DNA of 64,000 bases, taken from positions 180,080 to 244,079 of the forward strand of contig NZ_JACIGK010000002.1 in assembly GCF_014197915.1 (NCBI RefSeq). Direction: 5' to 3'. Origin of the DNA: Roseospira visakhapatnamensis (lineage in GTDB: Bacteria > Pseudomonadota > Alphaproteobacteria > Rhodospirillales > Rhodospirillaceae). The position numbers and the translations under genes were made by a program. The stretch's first letter is position 1. Every line of letters starts with the position of its first letter. Positions 1-7,950 of the stretch are shown one piece after another. The notes below the pieces were generated by a model. It was not told where the DNA came from and did not search any database. It saw nothing but the letters and a program-made list of their open reading frames with translations.

Positions 1-925
1 CGCCGGCGAACAGCACCCGGCCGTGGCGGAAGTCCTCCAGCCGGCGGCAGGCGAATTGATAGACCGAGACCCACTCCAGGTCGAACGCCGTGTCCTCGCC
101 CAGCATGCGCTTGAGGCGCGGGATCACACGTTCCGGCCGCTTTTCCTGTTCGGGGTCGGCTTCCATGCCGAGCTGGAAGTCGATGCGCCAGACGTTGTCC
201 GCCTGCATGTGCAGCAGGACCGACTGCCCGCGATGAAACGGCGGGTCGAACCAGAACCAGCGCTCGGCGGGGAAGTCGGCCTTCATGACCACGTCGGTGA
301 TCAGGAACCGGTCCTGGAACGCCTGGCCGGCGAAGGGAAGGTCCAGGGCCTCGCGGATGTCCGACCGGGCGCCGTCGCAGGCGATCGCCCAGTCGGCCTC
401 CATGTCGAAGAACCCGTCCGGGGTCTCGACGGTCAGGCGCACATGATCCCCGGCCGGCGTGATGTCGGCCACCTGGTGTTTCCAGCGCAGGTCCACCCGG
501 TCGTCGAAGCCGTGGGCGTGGTCGATCAGGTATTCTTCCAGGTAGTACTGCTGAAGATTGATGAAGGCCGGCATGCGGTGCCCGTCCTCGGGCAGCAGGT
601 CGAACTGGTAGATCAGCCGGTCGTGCCGGAACACCTTGCCGTTTTTCCAGATCACGCCCTTGTCGAGCAGGCGCTGGGCACAGCCCAGGCGGTCCCAGAT
701 CTCCAGGGGCCGCTTGGCGTAGCAGACGGCGCGTGAGCCGACCGAGACGGTGGAGTTGTCGTCCAGCACCACCACCGGCACGCCATGGTGGGCGCAGTCC
801 AGCGCGGCGGTCAGCCCCACCGGTCCGGCGCCGACCACCACGACGGGGTGGCGGACGCGCCGGCCGGTGCGCTGCTCCTCGGACGGGACGTAGGGAAACT
901 CCGGATATGCGTAGGTGCTCAACAT
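1..925 (-). CDS. FAD-dependent aromatic-ring monooxygenase (partial, N-terminal part)
   Basis: Reading the minus strand from the ATG at 925 gives an uninterrupted frame that leaves the window at base 1, so about 308 N-terminal residues are visible and the C-terminus is missing. The N-terminus has the dinucleotide-binding signature GAGPVG at residues 32-37. It is followed by the stretch GSRAVCYAKRPLEIWDRLG and, later, by CDGARSDIR, the typical FAD/NADPH-contact motif of class A flavoprotein hydroxylases (the MhpA / phenol hydroxylase / PHBH family). Such enzymes hydroxylate aromatic rings in the cytoplasm using NAD(P)H and O2; the substrate cannot be told from this part. A GGGGAGG ribosome-binding site lies about 10 bases before the ATG. 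The gene follows znuA on the same strand after about 160 bases and probably has its own promoter. Confidence 0.82.
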   Translation of the reverse strand, partial: MLSTYAYPEFPYVPSEEQRTGRRVRHPVVVVGAGPVGLTAALDCAHHGVPVVVLDDNSTVSVGSRAVCYAKRPLEIWDRLGCAQRLLDKGVIWKNGKVFRHDRLIYQFDLLPEDGHRMPAFINLQQYYLEEYLIDHAHGFDDRVDLRWKHQVADITPAGDHVRLTVETPDGFFDMEADWAIACDGARSDIREALDLPFAGQAFQDRFLITDVVMKADFPAERWFWFDPPFHRGQSVLLHMQADNVWRIDFQLGMEADPEQEKRPERVIPRLKRMLGEDTAFDLEWVSVYQFACRRLEDFRHGRVLFAG

Positions 926-1087
926 GGCCGCCGACCTCCCCGGGGATCGCCGCGTCCGGCCCGGCGGGGGGCCGCGCGGTGATCGTTTAGTTTCATTTGT
1001 TACCGTCCAGGGGATCCTACGGAGCGGGGCGGCCGGCGACAAGGCAAAGGTCGACGAGGGGGGGCTGGCGAGGGCGGGGGGCGCGGC

Positions 1088-2197
1088 CTACCCCTCCAGG
1101 CAGGCGCGCAGGGAGTCGGCCAGACCCCGGATCAGCCGCTCGTAGAAATCGGGTCCCGCCGGCAGGTCGGCGCCCAGCGGGTCCAGCACGCCGGCGCGGG
1201 CCTCGGTGCCCTCGACCACCACGCGCACCAGGCGGGGCTCGAACTGCGGTTCGGCGAACACGCAGACCGCCCCCTGGTCCCGAAGGCGATCGCGGATGTC
1301 GGCCAGACGCGCGGCGCCGGGGCTGGTCTCCGGGCTGACGACGACCGAGCCCACGGCGCGCACGCCGAAGCGGTGTTCGAAGTACTGGTAGGCATCGTGG
1401 AAGACGACGAAGGGGACGTCGGCGACCGGCGCCAGCTCCGCCGACAGATCGGCGACCAGGGTGTCCAGGCGGGCGATCGTCGCGGCCGCGTTGGCGCGGT
1501 AGGTCTCGGCGTGGGTGGGGTCGGCCTCGGCCAGGGTGTCGGCGATGGCGGCGACCATCACCCGCGCGTTGACCGGGTCCAGCCAGAGGTGGGGATCGGC
1601 CCGGTCCGCCGGGGGGGCGGCCTCATGGTCGTGGTCGTGGTGGTGGTCGTCGTCGTGCGTGGCTGCGTGGTCGTGACCGTGATCGTGGGTGTCGTGCGTG
1701 GCCGCGTGATCGTGACCGTGATCGTGGGTGTCGTGCGTGGCCGCGTGATCGTGGTCGTGGTCGTGGTCGTGGTCGTGGCCGTGGACATGCTTTTCGAATG
1801 GCCCGCCCAGGCGCATCGGCAGCCGGGTGAGGCCGTCCAGCGTTTCCAGGCGCAGGCTTGCCGCCGTATCCCCCAGGGTCTCGACGGGGCCGACCAGGAA
1901 CCGCTCCAGGGTGGGGCCGACCCAGACGACGACGTCGGCCGACTCCAGCGCCGCCGCGTCGGACGGACGCAGGCTGGCGGTGTGCGGCGAGGCCCCCCCC
2001 TTGACGATCAGGTGGGGGGTGCCGACGTCCCCCATCACGGCGGCCACCAGGGCATGGATGGGCTTGATGGAGGCCACCACGCCGATGGGGTCGGCCGCGC
2101 GCGAGGGCGCGGCGCCGAAGGCCAGCGCGCCGCAGACCGCGCCGGCGGTCAGGACCATGCGGGCGCCCATCCGGCGCCAGGACCCGGGGGTGTTCAT
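1088..2197 (-). CDS. znuA: Zinc ABC transporter periplasmic binding protein ZnuA, His-rich
   Basis: This is the periplasmic zinc-capture subunit of a ZnuABC importer, 369 residues from the ATG at 2197. An upstream in-frame start exists at 2311, but the signal peptide (MNTPGSWRRMGAR..., cleavage after PSRA) fits 2197. Metal-ligand regions of the cluster A-I family are visible: KPIHALVAAVMG near the mature N-terminus, DPHLWLDP in the middle and VFHDAYQYFEHRFG later. Between the first two lies a long loop of alternating His and Asp with a 13-residue unit ATHDTHDHGHDHA in tandem; ZnuA loops are normally His-rich, but this one is unusually long. The gene is divergent from znuC-znuB-zur, with a Zur-box-like palindrome about 60 bases upstream of the start. 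Confidence 0.94.
   Translation of the reverse strand: MNTPGSWRRMGARMVLTAGAVCGALAFGAAPSRAADPIGVVASIKPIHALVAAVMGDVGTPHLIVKGGASPHTASLRPSDAAALESADVVVWVGPTLERFLVGPVETLGDTAASLRLETLDGLTRLPMRLGGPFEKHVHGHDHDHDHDHDHAATHDTHDHGHDHAATHDTHDHGHDHAATHDDDHHHDHDHEAAPPADRADPHLWLDPVNARVMVAAIADTLAEADPTHAETYRANAAATIARLDTLVADLSAELAPVADVPFVVFHDAYQYFEHRFGVRAVGSVVVSPETSPGAARLADIRDRLRDQGAVCVFAEPQFEPRLVRVVVEGTEARAGVLDPLGADLPAGPDFYERLIRGLADSLRACLEG
1652..1755. repeat. 39-bp in-frame tandem repeat in the znuA His loop
   Basis: A 39-bp unit starts at 1652, 1691 and 1730, giving about 2.7 copies. The first two copies differ at only a few positions. The length is a multiple of three, so each unit adds 13 residues (ATHDTHDHGHDHA) to the metal-binding loop. 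It is flanked by simple GTGGTC-type repeats that encode alternating His and Asp. Confidence 0.9.
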
Positions 2198-2255
2198 GGG
2201 TCGTCTCCTTGAACGAGGGGGAACAGGGCGCGTGCAAACGCCCGACGGCGGAACC

Positions 2256-2268
2256 GTTATATTATAAC
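2256..2268. promoter_or_regulatory. Zur-box-like operator between znuA and znuCB-zur
   Basis: The 13-bp perfect palindrome GTTATATTATAAC sits in an AT-rich island in the divergent intergenic region. A second, shifted half-site follows (ATAACATTTC on the plus strand), so two overlapping dyads are possible. It matches the core of the alphaproteobacterial Zur operator consensus as I recall it. It is 58 bases upstream of znuA and 129 bases upstream of znuC, placed to control both directions. The cognate regulator gene zur is the last gene of the rightward operon. Confidence 0.85.
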
Positions 2269-2397
2269 ATAACATTTCCCTGTCGGCTTCAATGGGTGTA
2301 TGACCGACCAAAGCCCAGGTGCGCCCCGCGCGGGCCCGATCGGCTTGGACCGCCCGCTGCGTCCAGGCCTCCCCTTTTCGAGAGGATCGCTCGCCGC

Positions 2398-3213
2398 ATG
2401 CTCCGCACGCGCTCCCAGTCCCGGTCTATCTCGACCGCCGGTCCGGCCACGTCCCTGGTCGAGGCGCATGGCCTCGGCGTCCACCGCGATGGCCGCTGGC
2501 TGGTGCGGGACATCGACCTGACCGTGAACCGGGGCGAGATCGTCACCCTCATCGGCCCCAACGGATCGGGCAAGAGCACCACCGCCAAGGCCATCATCGG
2601 CGTGATCAAGCCCGACGTGGGGTCCATCCGCCGGGCGTCCGGCTTGCGCATCGGCTATGTGCCCCAGGCGCTGTCCATCGACCGGACCCTGCCGCTGACC
2701 GTCCACCGGCTGCTGACGCTGACCGCCCGCCACGACAGGACGGCGGTCGAGGGTGCGCTGGAGGCGGTGGGCGTTCCGCACCTGCGGCGGGTCCCGGTGC
2801 ACGACCTGTCGGGGGGAGAGTTCCAGCGGGCGCTGCTGGCCCGCGCGCTGCTGCGGGCGCCGGACCTGCTGGTCCTGGACGAGCCGGTTCAGGGCGTGGA
2901 CTTCCCCGGCGAACTGGCGCTGTACGGCCTGATCCAGGATATCCGCGATCGCCACGGCTGCGGGGTGCTGCTGATATCCCACGACCTGCACGTGGTGATG
3001 GCGGCCACGGACACGGTCATCTGCCTGAACGGCAGCGTGTCGTGCCGGGGATCGCCGCAGGCCGTGGTCGCCGACCCGGCCTACGCCAGCCTGTTCGGCG
3101 CGGCGGCGGCCGAGACCCTGGCCGTCTACCGCCACCGTCACGGGGGCGGGCCCGCCGGTCATGCGCACGACCACGACCACGACCACGACCACGATCATCA
3201 CCGGGATCCGTGA
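2398..3213 (+). CDS. znuC: Zinc ABC transporter ATP-binding protein ZnuC with His-rich C-terminal tail
   Basis: This is the cytoplasmic ATPase that powers zinc import through ZnuB, 271 residues from the ATG at 2398 (preceded by GAGAGGA). A longer frame opens at 2209, but that part crosses the Zur box and is not protein-like. Walker A is GPNGSGKS at residues 53-60, the ABC signature is LSGGEFQR, Walker B is LLVLDEP, and the switch His is in LLISHDLH. The last residues (GHAHDHDHDHDHDHHRDP) form a His/Asp tail not normally expected on the ATPase. It could bind zinc on the cytoplasmic side as a sensor or buffer; this is inference. It is followed by znuB after 21 bases. Confidence 0.93.
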   Translation: MLRTRSQSRSISTAGPATSLVEAHGLGVHRDGRWLVRDIDLTVNRGEIVTLIGPNGSGKSTTAKAIIGVIKPDVGSIRRASGLRIGYVPQALSIDRTLPLTVHRLLTLTARHDRTAVEGALEAVGVPHLRRVPVHDLSGGEFQRALLARALLRAPDLLVLDEPVQGVDFPGELALYGLIQDIRDRHGCGVLLISHDLHVVMAATDTVICLNGSVSCRGSPQAVVADPAYASLFGAAAAETLAVYRHRHGGGPAGHAHDHDHDHDHDHHRDP

Positions 3214-3234
3214 CGCCCGGGCCCCGCATCGGAC

Positions 3235-4065
3235 ATGTCCCCGCCCATGCTTGACGATTTCTTTTCCCGCGCCCTCATCGCCGGGGTCGGCCTGGCCCTG
3301 ATCACCGGTCCGCTGGGCTGCTTCGTGGTCTGGCGGCGCATGGCCTATTTCGGCGCCACCATGGCCCACTCGGCGCTGTTGGGCGCGGCCCTGGCCCTGT
3401 TCCTGCGGATCGAGCCGATGAGTGGCGTGTTCCTGGTGGCCACGCTGGTGGCCGGGGCGCTGATGCTGCTGGAGCGCATCGGTGGCCTGTCCTCGGATAC
3501 GCTGCTGGGCATCCTGGCGCATGCCGCGCTGGCGATCGGGCTGGTCGCCGTGGCGGCCATGCCCTGGGTGCGGGTGGACCTGATGGGCTTCCTGTTCGGC
3601 GACATCCTGGCGGTCTCCAGGACCGACATCGCCATCATCTTCGCCAGCGGCGTGGTCATCCTGGGCTTGCTGGCCTGGTCGTGGCGGTCGCTGCTGGCCG
3701 CCACCGTGAACGAGGAACTGGCCCGGGCCGAGGGCCTGGGGCCGACCCGGGCGCGCGTGCTGTTCATGCTGCTGCTGGCGACGGTGATCGCCATCGCCAT
3801 GAAGCTGGTGGGCATCCTGTTGATCACCGCGCTGCTGATCATCCCGGCGGCCACGGCCCGGCGGCTGGCGGGGGGACCGGAAGCCATGGCGGTGGTGGCC
3901 TCGCTGGTCGGGGCGGTGGCGGTGGTGCTGGGGCTGGGCGGATCCCTGACCCTGGACACGCCGTCCGGGCCGTCGATCGTGATGGCGGCGTTCCTGTTGT
4001 TCCTGGCGAGCCTGTTGCCGATGGCCTGGCGGCGTGGATCGGCGCCGCCGGACGCGGGGTCGTGA
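3235..4065 (+). CDS. znuB: Zinc ABC transporter permease ZnuB
   Basis: This is the inner-membrane channel subunit of the zinc importer, 276 residues, in the ABC-3 permease family. It is strongly hydrophobic throughout, with about seven to eight predicted membrane helices. The family-typical segment GPLGCFVVWRRMAYFGATMAH is near residues 20-40, and the cytoplasmic coupling stretch EELARAEGLGPTRAR is in the middle. Start could be the ATG at 3235 or the one at 3247 (MLDDFFSRALIAG), which aligns better with usual N-termini. It lies between znuC and zur with very short spacers, so the three genes form one operon. Confidence 0.93.
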   Translation: MSPPMLDDFFSRALIAGVGLALITGPLGCFVVWRRMAYFGATMAHSALLGAALALFLRIEPMSGVFLVATLVAGALMLLERIGGLSSDTLLGILAHAALAIGLVAVAAMPWVRVDLMGFLFGDILAVSRTDIAIIFASGVVILGLLAWSWRSLLAATVNEELARAEGLGPTRARVLFMLLLATVIAIAMKLVGILLITALLIIPAATARRLAGGPEAMAVVASLVGAVAVVLGLGGSLTLDTPSGPSIVMAAFLLFLASLLPMAWRRGSAPPDAGS

Positions 4066-4068
4066 GCC

Positions 4069-4524
4069 ATGGCGGGGTCGGAACCACCGCCACCCCTGTC
4101 ACCGGCCCTGACCCGCAACCAGGGGCTGGTGCTGGACCTGTTGCGGACCGTCGGGGAGCCCCTGGGCGCCTATGCCATCCTGGACCGGTTGCGGAGCCAG
4201 GGTCTGCGGGCGCCGGCCCAGGTGTATCGGGCGCTCGACCGGCTGGCCGCGCTCGGGCTGGTGCATCGCCTGGAGACCCGGAACGCCTTCGTCGCCTGCA
4301 CCCGGGGCGCTCATCCGCCACAGGTCACGGTGTTCGTGCTGTGTGACCGTTGCGGCGCGGCGCGGGAACTCGCCGACGATGGCCACACCGCGGCGCTGGC
4401 CGCCCTGGCCCGTCGCGCCGGGTTCCAGGTGCTGGGCGGGCGGATCGAATTGCGGGGCCTGTGCGGCCGCTGCGGGCGCATGGCGGCCTCGGAGTCTCCG
4501 GACGACGAGGACCCCGGTCCCTGA
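4069..4524 (+). CDS. zur: Zinc uptake regulator Zur (Fur family)
   Basis: A 151-residue Fur-family DNA-binding repressor that shuts off zinc uptake when zinc is abundant. The N-terminal winged helix includes LTRNQGLVLDLL and APAQVYRALDRL. The C-terminal dimerization domain carries two CxxC pairs (C92/C95 and C132/C135) that form the structural zinc site of Fur/Zur proteins. The position directly after znuB, together with the Zur box before znuC, identifies it as Zur rather than Fur and suggests autoregulation. The start at 4069 is 3 bases after the znuB stop. Confidence 0.93.
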   Translation: MAGSEPPPPLSPALTRNQGLVLDLLRTVGEPLGAYAILDRLRSQGLRAPAQVYRALDRLAALGLVHRLETRNAFVACTRGAHPPQVTVFVLCDRCGAARELADDGHTAALAALARRAGFQVLGGRIELRGLCGRCGRMAASESPDDEDPGP

Positions 4525-4724
4525 TCGGACGCGGCGTGTCGTCGGCCCCGGATCCTGCCGTCGGGTTGCGTTTGAGCAATTACAGGCCGGCCCAAATGGC
4601 GGAAGAATAGCGTCGGCGTCCCGTGGTAGCGGTGGCCGGCCGAACCCCCCGTGTCCGGTGCGGGGTGCCGTGCCCGTGACCCCGGGCGCATTGGGATTCG
4701 GCATTCCGCGCTGGAGTCACGGTC

Positions 4725-5132
4725 ATGGGTGAAACCCTGCGGGCGGCCCTGGTAGAGGCCCTCGATGATGAATATCGGGCCGAGGCGATGTACGAGGCGG
4801 CGATCGCCGCCTTCGGTCCGGTGCGGCCGTTCGTGCAGGTTCAAGAGGCCGAACGGCGGCACGCCGACACGCTGCTGCAAGTGTTTGAGCGCTATGGCAT
4901 CGACCCGCCTCCCAACCGGTGGCGCGGACGCCTCACCCGGCCGACCGACGTGGGGGAGGCCTGTCGCGCCGCCATGGTCGCCGAACGCGATACGATGGCG
5001 ATGTATGACCGTCTGATCGACGTCGTCGAGGAGGAGGATGTCCTGGCCGTGTTCCGGTCGCTCCGGCAGGCGTCCCAGGTGCGGCATTTGCCCGCTTGCG
5101 AGTGCGCGGAGGTCGGCGAGGCCGGTGCGTGA
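4725..5132 (+). CDS. Ferritin-like DUF2202-type protein
   Basis: A 135-residue all-helical protein. The N-terminal half (EALDDEYRAEAMYEAAIAAF, then EAERRHADTLLQVFERYGI) resembles the ferritin-like DUF2202 family: spaced Glu residues and an ExxxRH set suited to a carboxylate-bridged di-iron site. A second EYR/EAMY-like pair appears as AERDTMAMYDRLID. No signal peptide is seen. Function in this family is not established; iron binding or oxidative-stress roles are possible. It is a stand-alone gene between zur and the rhodanese gene. The last 15 residues contain CEC, which may be a metal-binding end. Confidence 0.72.
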   Translation: MGETLRAALVEALDDEYRAEAMYEAAIAAFGPVRPFVQVQEAERRHADTLLQVFERYGIDPPPNRWRGRLTRPTDVGEACRAAMVAERDTMAMYDRLIDVVEEEDVLAVFRSLRQASQVRHLPACECAEVGEAGA

Positions 5133-5219
5133 CGCCCGTGCCTATCCATGTGGTCCTGATCAGTGGGTCCCGTCTGTCCCGGCCGTCCGGACCGACACCG
5201 AGATAAGGAGAGCCGTCCC

Positions 5220-5840
5220 ATGACTCGATCCATGACTCGACCGTGCATCCATGCCCTGGCCCTGGCCGTCGGCCTGGGCCTGAGTTTGGCCGCCGCGCCG
5301 TCGCTGGCCGCCGACGTGCCCGAGAAGGCGTCGGCCCAGGTCAAGTCCGGCCTCTATGTCACCGCGCTGGAAGCCTGGGATCTGATGCGGGCCGAACCCG
5401 ATGCCGTCGTCCTGGTGGACACCCGCGATCCGGTCGAGGTGATGTTCACCGGCTTCGCGTCGGAGACCGACATTCATGTGCCCTACAAGATCGCCGATCC
5501 CACCGCCCTGAATCCCGACAAGGGCGTCTGGCACATGCGGCTGAACCCGGCGTTCGCCGATGCCGTCGAGGCTCGCCTGAACGCCCTGGAGGCCGACAAG
5601 GGCACCACCAAGGTGATCTTCATGTGCCGCTCGGGCAGCACGCGAAGCGCGCCGGCCGCCGACCTGCTCCATGATCGCGGCTGGACGCAGACTTACACCA
5701 TGGTGGACGGGTTCGAGGGCGGGAAGCGCAAGGATGGCGCGTCGGCGGGGGTGCGCGACGTCGATGGCTGGCGCAACAGCGGCTTGCCTTGGGGCTACAC
5801 GCTGCCTGAAGGCATCGTGTACATGAGCGACGGACAATGA
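5220..5840 (+). CDS. Exported rhodanese-domain protein
   Basis: A 206-residue protein with an N-terminal signal peptide (hydrophobic run HALALAVGLGLSLAAAPSLA) and one rhodanese domain. The active-site loop is CRSGSTRS in VIFMCRSGSTRSAP, with the catalytic Cys that carries a persulfide. Rhodaneses move sulfane sulfur between donors such as thiosulfate or persulfides and acceptors. Export to the periplasm and the sulfide:quinone-reductase-like gene just downstream suggest handling of sulfur from sulfide oxidation. Start at 5220 is supported by the AAGGAGAG ribosome-binding site; an upstream in-frame start at 5163 lacks one. The 241-base gap to the next gene holds an operator-like palindrome, so transcription may be separate. 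Confidence 0.85.
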   Translation: MTRSMTRPCIHALALAVGLGLSLAAAPSLAADVPEKASAQVKSGLYVTALEAWDLMRAEPDAVVLVDTRDPVEVMFTGFASETDIHVPYKIADPTALNPDKGVWHMRLNPAFADAVEARLNALEADKGTTKVIFMCRSGSTRSAPAADLLHDRGWTQTYTMVDGFEGGKRKDGASAGVRDVDGWRNSGLPWGYTLPEGIVYMSDGQ

Positions 5841-5969
5841 TGCAGCCATAGGCCGGGGGCGGCCGTCGCACGCGGTGGAGTCCGCGCCGGCAGGGTCCGG
5901 TTGGGCCTGTCGATGTCTGTTGTCGTGTCCCACGAGCCCGCGCCGGGACACGGTTCCCGACATGTTGTG

Positions 5970-5987
5970 TATTAGAATAATCTGATA
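5970..5987. promoter_or_regulatory. Candidate operator palindrome upstream of the sulfide:quinone reductase gene
   Basis: TATTAGAATAATCTGATA is a 7-4-7 inverted repeat with one mismatch inside a short AT-rich patch of an otherwise GC-rich region, 95 bases before the start of the flavoprotein gene. Short AT-rich palindromes of this kind are typical targets of ArsR-family repressors such as BigR and SqrR, which control sulfide oxidation genes. A SqrR/BigR-like protein is encoded at 13807-14229. The link is inferred. Confidence 0.5.
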
Positions 5988-6081
5988 TATAAGGATCCCA
6001 GAAGGGCGGCGCCGTCGACGCCGCGTGATCACGCTTGAGAACAAGAACAAACAAGGCTTGGAACCAAGGGAGGAACGACGG

Positions 6082-7464
6082 ATGGACAAGGACACGACCC
6101 GGGCACCCATGGAGGCGCCGGCCGACGATGACGCGGCGCTGGCCCGGCGCGGCCTGGACCGCCGCACCCTGCTCAAGTTGAGCGCCGCCGGAGCCGCCCT
6201 GGCGACCGGCGCGACGGCGGTCGTGCCTTCGGCCCGGGCTCAGAACGCGGTGCGCACCAAGGCCCGTATCGTCATCGCCGGGGCCGGTGCCGCGGGCTTG
6301 TCCATGGCTTCACGCCTGGCGCGCCGCCTGGAGGGGGCGACCATCACCCTCATCGACGCCCGCAGGCGCCACTTGTACCAGCCGGGGTTCACCCTGGTGG
6401 CCGCCGGCCTGAAGTCCCAGGACTATCCCATCTCGCGCACCGCCGACTACATCGCCTCGGGCGTTGAGTGGATTGAGGAGGGCGTGGCGGAATTCGATCC
6501 CGACGCCAACCAGGTGGTCACCGAAAGCGGCCGCGCCGTGCCCTATGACTACCTCGTCGTCGCCGCCGGCATCGACCTCGACTACGACTCCCTGGACGGC
6601 ATGGAGGTGAGCCGGGTGGGCCGGGATGGCCTGGGCAGTCACTATGGCGGTCCCGAGGCCGCGCACGCCACCTGGGAGTCGCTGTCCCACTTCCTGGCCA
6701 CCGGCGGGACCGGTCTGTTCATGCGCCCGGCCACCGAGATGAAGTGCGCCGGCGCGCCCCTGAAATACACCTTCCTGGCCGACGACCGCCTGCGCGACCG
6801 GGGCCGGCGAGAGGACTCCCAGATCATCTACGCCGCGCATTCCAAGTCGCTGTTCAGCGTGCCCATCGTTGCCGAGAAGGTGCGCATGCTGTTCGAGGAC
6901 CGGGGCTTCGACACGCGCTACGAACACGTCATGACCGGGATCGATCTGGGCCGCAAGGAAGCAACCTTCGCCACGCCCGACGGGCCCAAACAGATCAGCT
7001 ACGACTTCATCAACGTCATTCCGCCCATGCGTGCCGCCGCTGCCGTCCGCGACAGCGCGCTTCCCTGGCAGGAGGGGCCGTTCGCCGCCGACGGCTGGGT
7101 GGAGGCCGACAAGCATACCCTGCGTCATCCCCGCTTCCCCAACGTGTTCGCGGTCGGTGACGTCGCCGGTGTGCCCAAGGGCAAGACGGCGGCCAGCGTC
7201 AAGTGGCAGGTGCCGGTCGCGGCCGATCACCTGGTGGCCCAACTCGACGGCAAGGACAGCGATGCCGTTTACGATGGTTACACCTCGTGCCCGCTGATCA
7301 CCCAGATGGGCCGCGCCATGCTGGTGGAGTTCGACTATCGCAACAACCTGACGCCCTCCTTCCCGGGCGTGGTGGCGCCGCTGGAGGAACTGTGGATCAG
7401 CTGGGTGATGAAGACCATCGCCCTCAAGCCCACCTACATCGCCATGCTGCGCGGCGAGGCATGA
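6082..7464 (+). CDS. Tat-exported sulfide:quinone oxidoreductase-like flavoprotein
   Basis: A 460-residue FAD protein of the pyridine nucleotide-disulfide oxidoreductase family. A twin-arginine signal (RRTLLKLSAAG, cleavage near SARA at 50-53) sends the folded protein to the periplasm. The FAD-binding motif GAGAAG is at residues 67-72 and the second flavin site is VFAVGDVAG near 356-364. Two cysteines in SQR-type contexts, C222 (EMKCAGAP) and C403 (YTSCPLIT), would form the redox pair that takes sulfide sulfur. Only these two active-site-like Cys are evident, as in SQR classes that use a soluble sulfur acceptor. The ATG at 6082 follows AGGGAGGAA. The next gene starts 53 bases later with its own GGGAGGAG site. 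Flavocytochrome-c flavoprotein is an alternative name. Confidence 0.87.
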   Translation: MDKDTTRAPMEAPADDDAALARRGLDRRTLLKLSAAGAALATGATAVVPSARAQNAVRTKARIVIAGAGAAGLSMASRLARRLEGATITLIDARRRHLYQPGFTLVAAGLKSQDYPISRTADYIASGVEWIEEGVAEFDPDANQVVTESGRAVPYDYLVVAAGIDLDYDSLDGMEVSRVGRDGLGSHYGGPEAAHATWESLSHFLATGGTGLFMRPATEMKCAGAPLKYTFLADDRLRDRGRREDSQIIYAAHSKSLFSVPIVAEKVRMLFEDRGFDTRYEHVMTGIDLGRKEATFATPDGPKQISYDFINVIPPMRAAAAVRDSALPWQEGPFAADGWVEADKHTLRHPRFPNVFAVGDVAGVPKGKTAASVKWQVPVAADHLVAQLDGKDSDAVYDGYTSCPLITQMGRAMLVEFDYRNNLTPSFPGVVAPLEELWISWVMKTIALKPTYIAMLRGEA

Positions 7465-7517
7465 CCGGCGCCGTCCGGACCGAATGAAGAAAGCACAACG
7501 GGGAGGAGACCCAGACC

Positions 7518-7901
7518 ATGCAAGGCTTCGACATCGCCGTGTTCGTATCGGTGTTTCTGGAAATGATGGGCGGTATTCTGTGGGTGCTGCTGGCGCTGGC
7601 CGTCATGGGTATCGCCGGCTTCGTCATGGTGCTGCTGCGTGAGCGGACCCTGGTCAGCCGCCGCCTGCTGCGCTGCCAGGCCATGGGCCTGCTGGGTGGC
7701 GTCGGCGCCCTGGTGCTGATGGCCTGGGTCACCATGTCCGGCTTCACCGATGCCGGCGGTCCGGTGGACTGGTTGCTGATCGGCATCATTTTCGGAACGG
7801 GGTTGATGGGGACCACCATCCTGACCTATGCCGCGTGGGGCCTGATCGACGTGATGACCGGACGGAGTCCGGCGTCCGCGCGGGCGCCTCACGTCGCCTG
7901 A
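7518..7901 (+). CDS. Small membrane protein, DUF5368-like, SQR partner
   Basis: A 127-residue integral membrane protein with about four hydrophobic helices (for example VLLALAVMGIAGFVMVLL, AMGLLGGVGALVLMAWV and WLLIGIIFGTGLMGTTIL). It resembles the DUF5368 family as I remember it. It starts 53 bases after the SQR-like gene with a strong ribosome-binding site, so it is probably in the same transcript. A role as a membrane anchor or quinone-site partner for the periplasmic flavoprotein is possible but not shown. No cofactor motif is visible. Confidence 0.68.
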   Translation: MQGFDIAVFVSVFLEMMGGILWVLLALAVMGIAGFVMVLLRERTLVSRRLLRCQAMGLLGGVGALVLMAWVTMSGFTDAGGPVDWLLIGIIFGTGLMGTTILTYAAWGLIDVMTGRSPASARAPHVA

Positions 7902-7950
7902 TCGCGCGGGTCGCCCGGGCGCGGGCGACCCCATCGCGGAGAGCCCACCC

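Noticed and set aside
1373..2212. A Val-rich open frame over the znuA repeat
   Set aside because: The valine runs are the antisense reading of the His/Asp codons of znuA; there is no ribosome-binding site or similarity.
2209..2397. N-terminal extension of znuC to 2209
   Set aside because: The added part translates the Zur box and has no similarity; the ATG at 2398 has a good ribosome-binding site.
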